DNA of 31,207 bases from an uncultured Clostridia bacterium (GTDB lineage: Bacteria; Bacillota; Clostridia; Oscillospirales; Oscillospiraceae), in the NCBI GenBank assembly GCA_945927915.1, contig CAMEMX010000001.1:1-31207 (forward strand), given 5' to 3'. Shown here piece by piece: positions 31,199 to 31,207 of this stretch; positions within the stretch are counted from its first letter, which is position 1, and each line of letters begins with the position of its first letter. The notes beneath the pieces were generated by a model. The model did no database searches. It saw only the letters and a list, made by a program, of their open reading frames with translations, and was not told the origin of the DNA. The position numbers and the translations under genes are program-made.

Positions 31199-31207
31199 GG
31201 AGAAAAA

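Noticed and set aside
1..31207. CRISPR array, insertion sequence, prophage genes or tRNA genes
   Set aside because: No regularly spaced repeats, transposase or integrase motifs, phage structural genes or cloverleaf-forming segments were seen; the only repeats are the 9-bp units in the LCP gene and the 14-bp tandem pair.

Overview
The window reads as chromosomal DNA of a GC-rich Bacillota bacterium, most likely a gut-type Clostridia/Oscillospiraceae organism. This rests on the classic clostridial housekeeping order (dprA-topA-trmFO-plsX-rnc-smc-ftsY-rph-rdgB-yhbY-nadD/yqeK-LCP-rsfS-leuS), strong Gram-positive ribosome binding sites, sigma-A type promoters, a Gram-positive lipoprotein signal, and folate-dependent TrmFO. 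The species cannot be fixed from the sequence alone. Almost everything is on the + strand and densely packed. No gap without a gene exceeds 300 bases; the longest is 191 bases, before rpsU.

Region 1 (1-8979) is an accessory catabolic operon. It holds the end of a 2-keto-3-deoxygluconate kinase, a creatininase-family hydrolase that fits 3-dehydro-scyllo-inosose hydrolase (IolN), a zinc dehydrogenase that fits scyllo-inosose 3-dehydrogenase (IolM), a three-part ribose/inositol-type ABC importer (ATPase, permease, lipoprotein), a 4Fe-4S old-yellow-enzyme-family reductase, and a GntR/FCD regulator with its own promoter. Together they match the Thermotoga-type inositol route: inositol uptake, oxidation to inosose, a second oxidation, hydrolytic ring opening to 5-keto-L-gluconate, then conversion to KDG and KDPG. 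The inositol dehydrogenase and the isomerase/epimerase steps would lie upstream of the window. The iron-sulfur flavoenzyme is not part of the known route and is the most interesting open question.

Region 2 (9057-16461) starts after a terminator with a good promoter: an SPOUT RNA methyltransferase, dprA (DNA uptake/recombination), topA (topoisomerase I), trmFO (tRNA m5U54), plsX (phospholipid synthesis) and rnc (RNase III). It ends in a terminator whose hairpin overlaps the end of rnc. topA has a possible promoter inside dprA.

Region 3 (16492-28353) starts with a promoter for smc, then ftsY, rph, rdgB, an extended yhbY, a fused nadD-yqeK, an LCP cell-wall ligase with a low-complexity tail, rsfS and leuS, closed by a terminator. 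These genes cover chromosome organisation, protein targeting, RNA processing, nucleotide-pool cleaning, ribosome assembly/silencing, NAD synthesis and Ap4A turnover, wall polymer attachment and leucyl-tRNA charging.

Region 4 (28374-31207) holds a small stand-alone PAS-domain protein, rpsU with a consensus promoter and a GNRA-loop terminator, an XdhC-family protein, and a thioredoxin-reductase-like gene on the opposite strand that meets xdhC tail to tail with only 6 bases between the stop codons.
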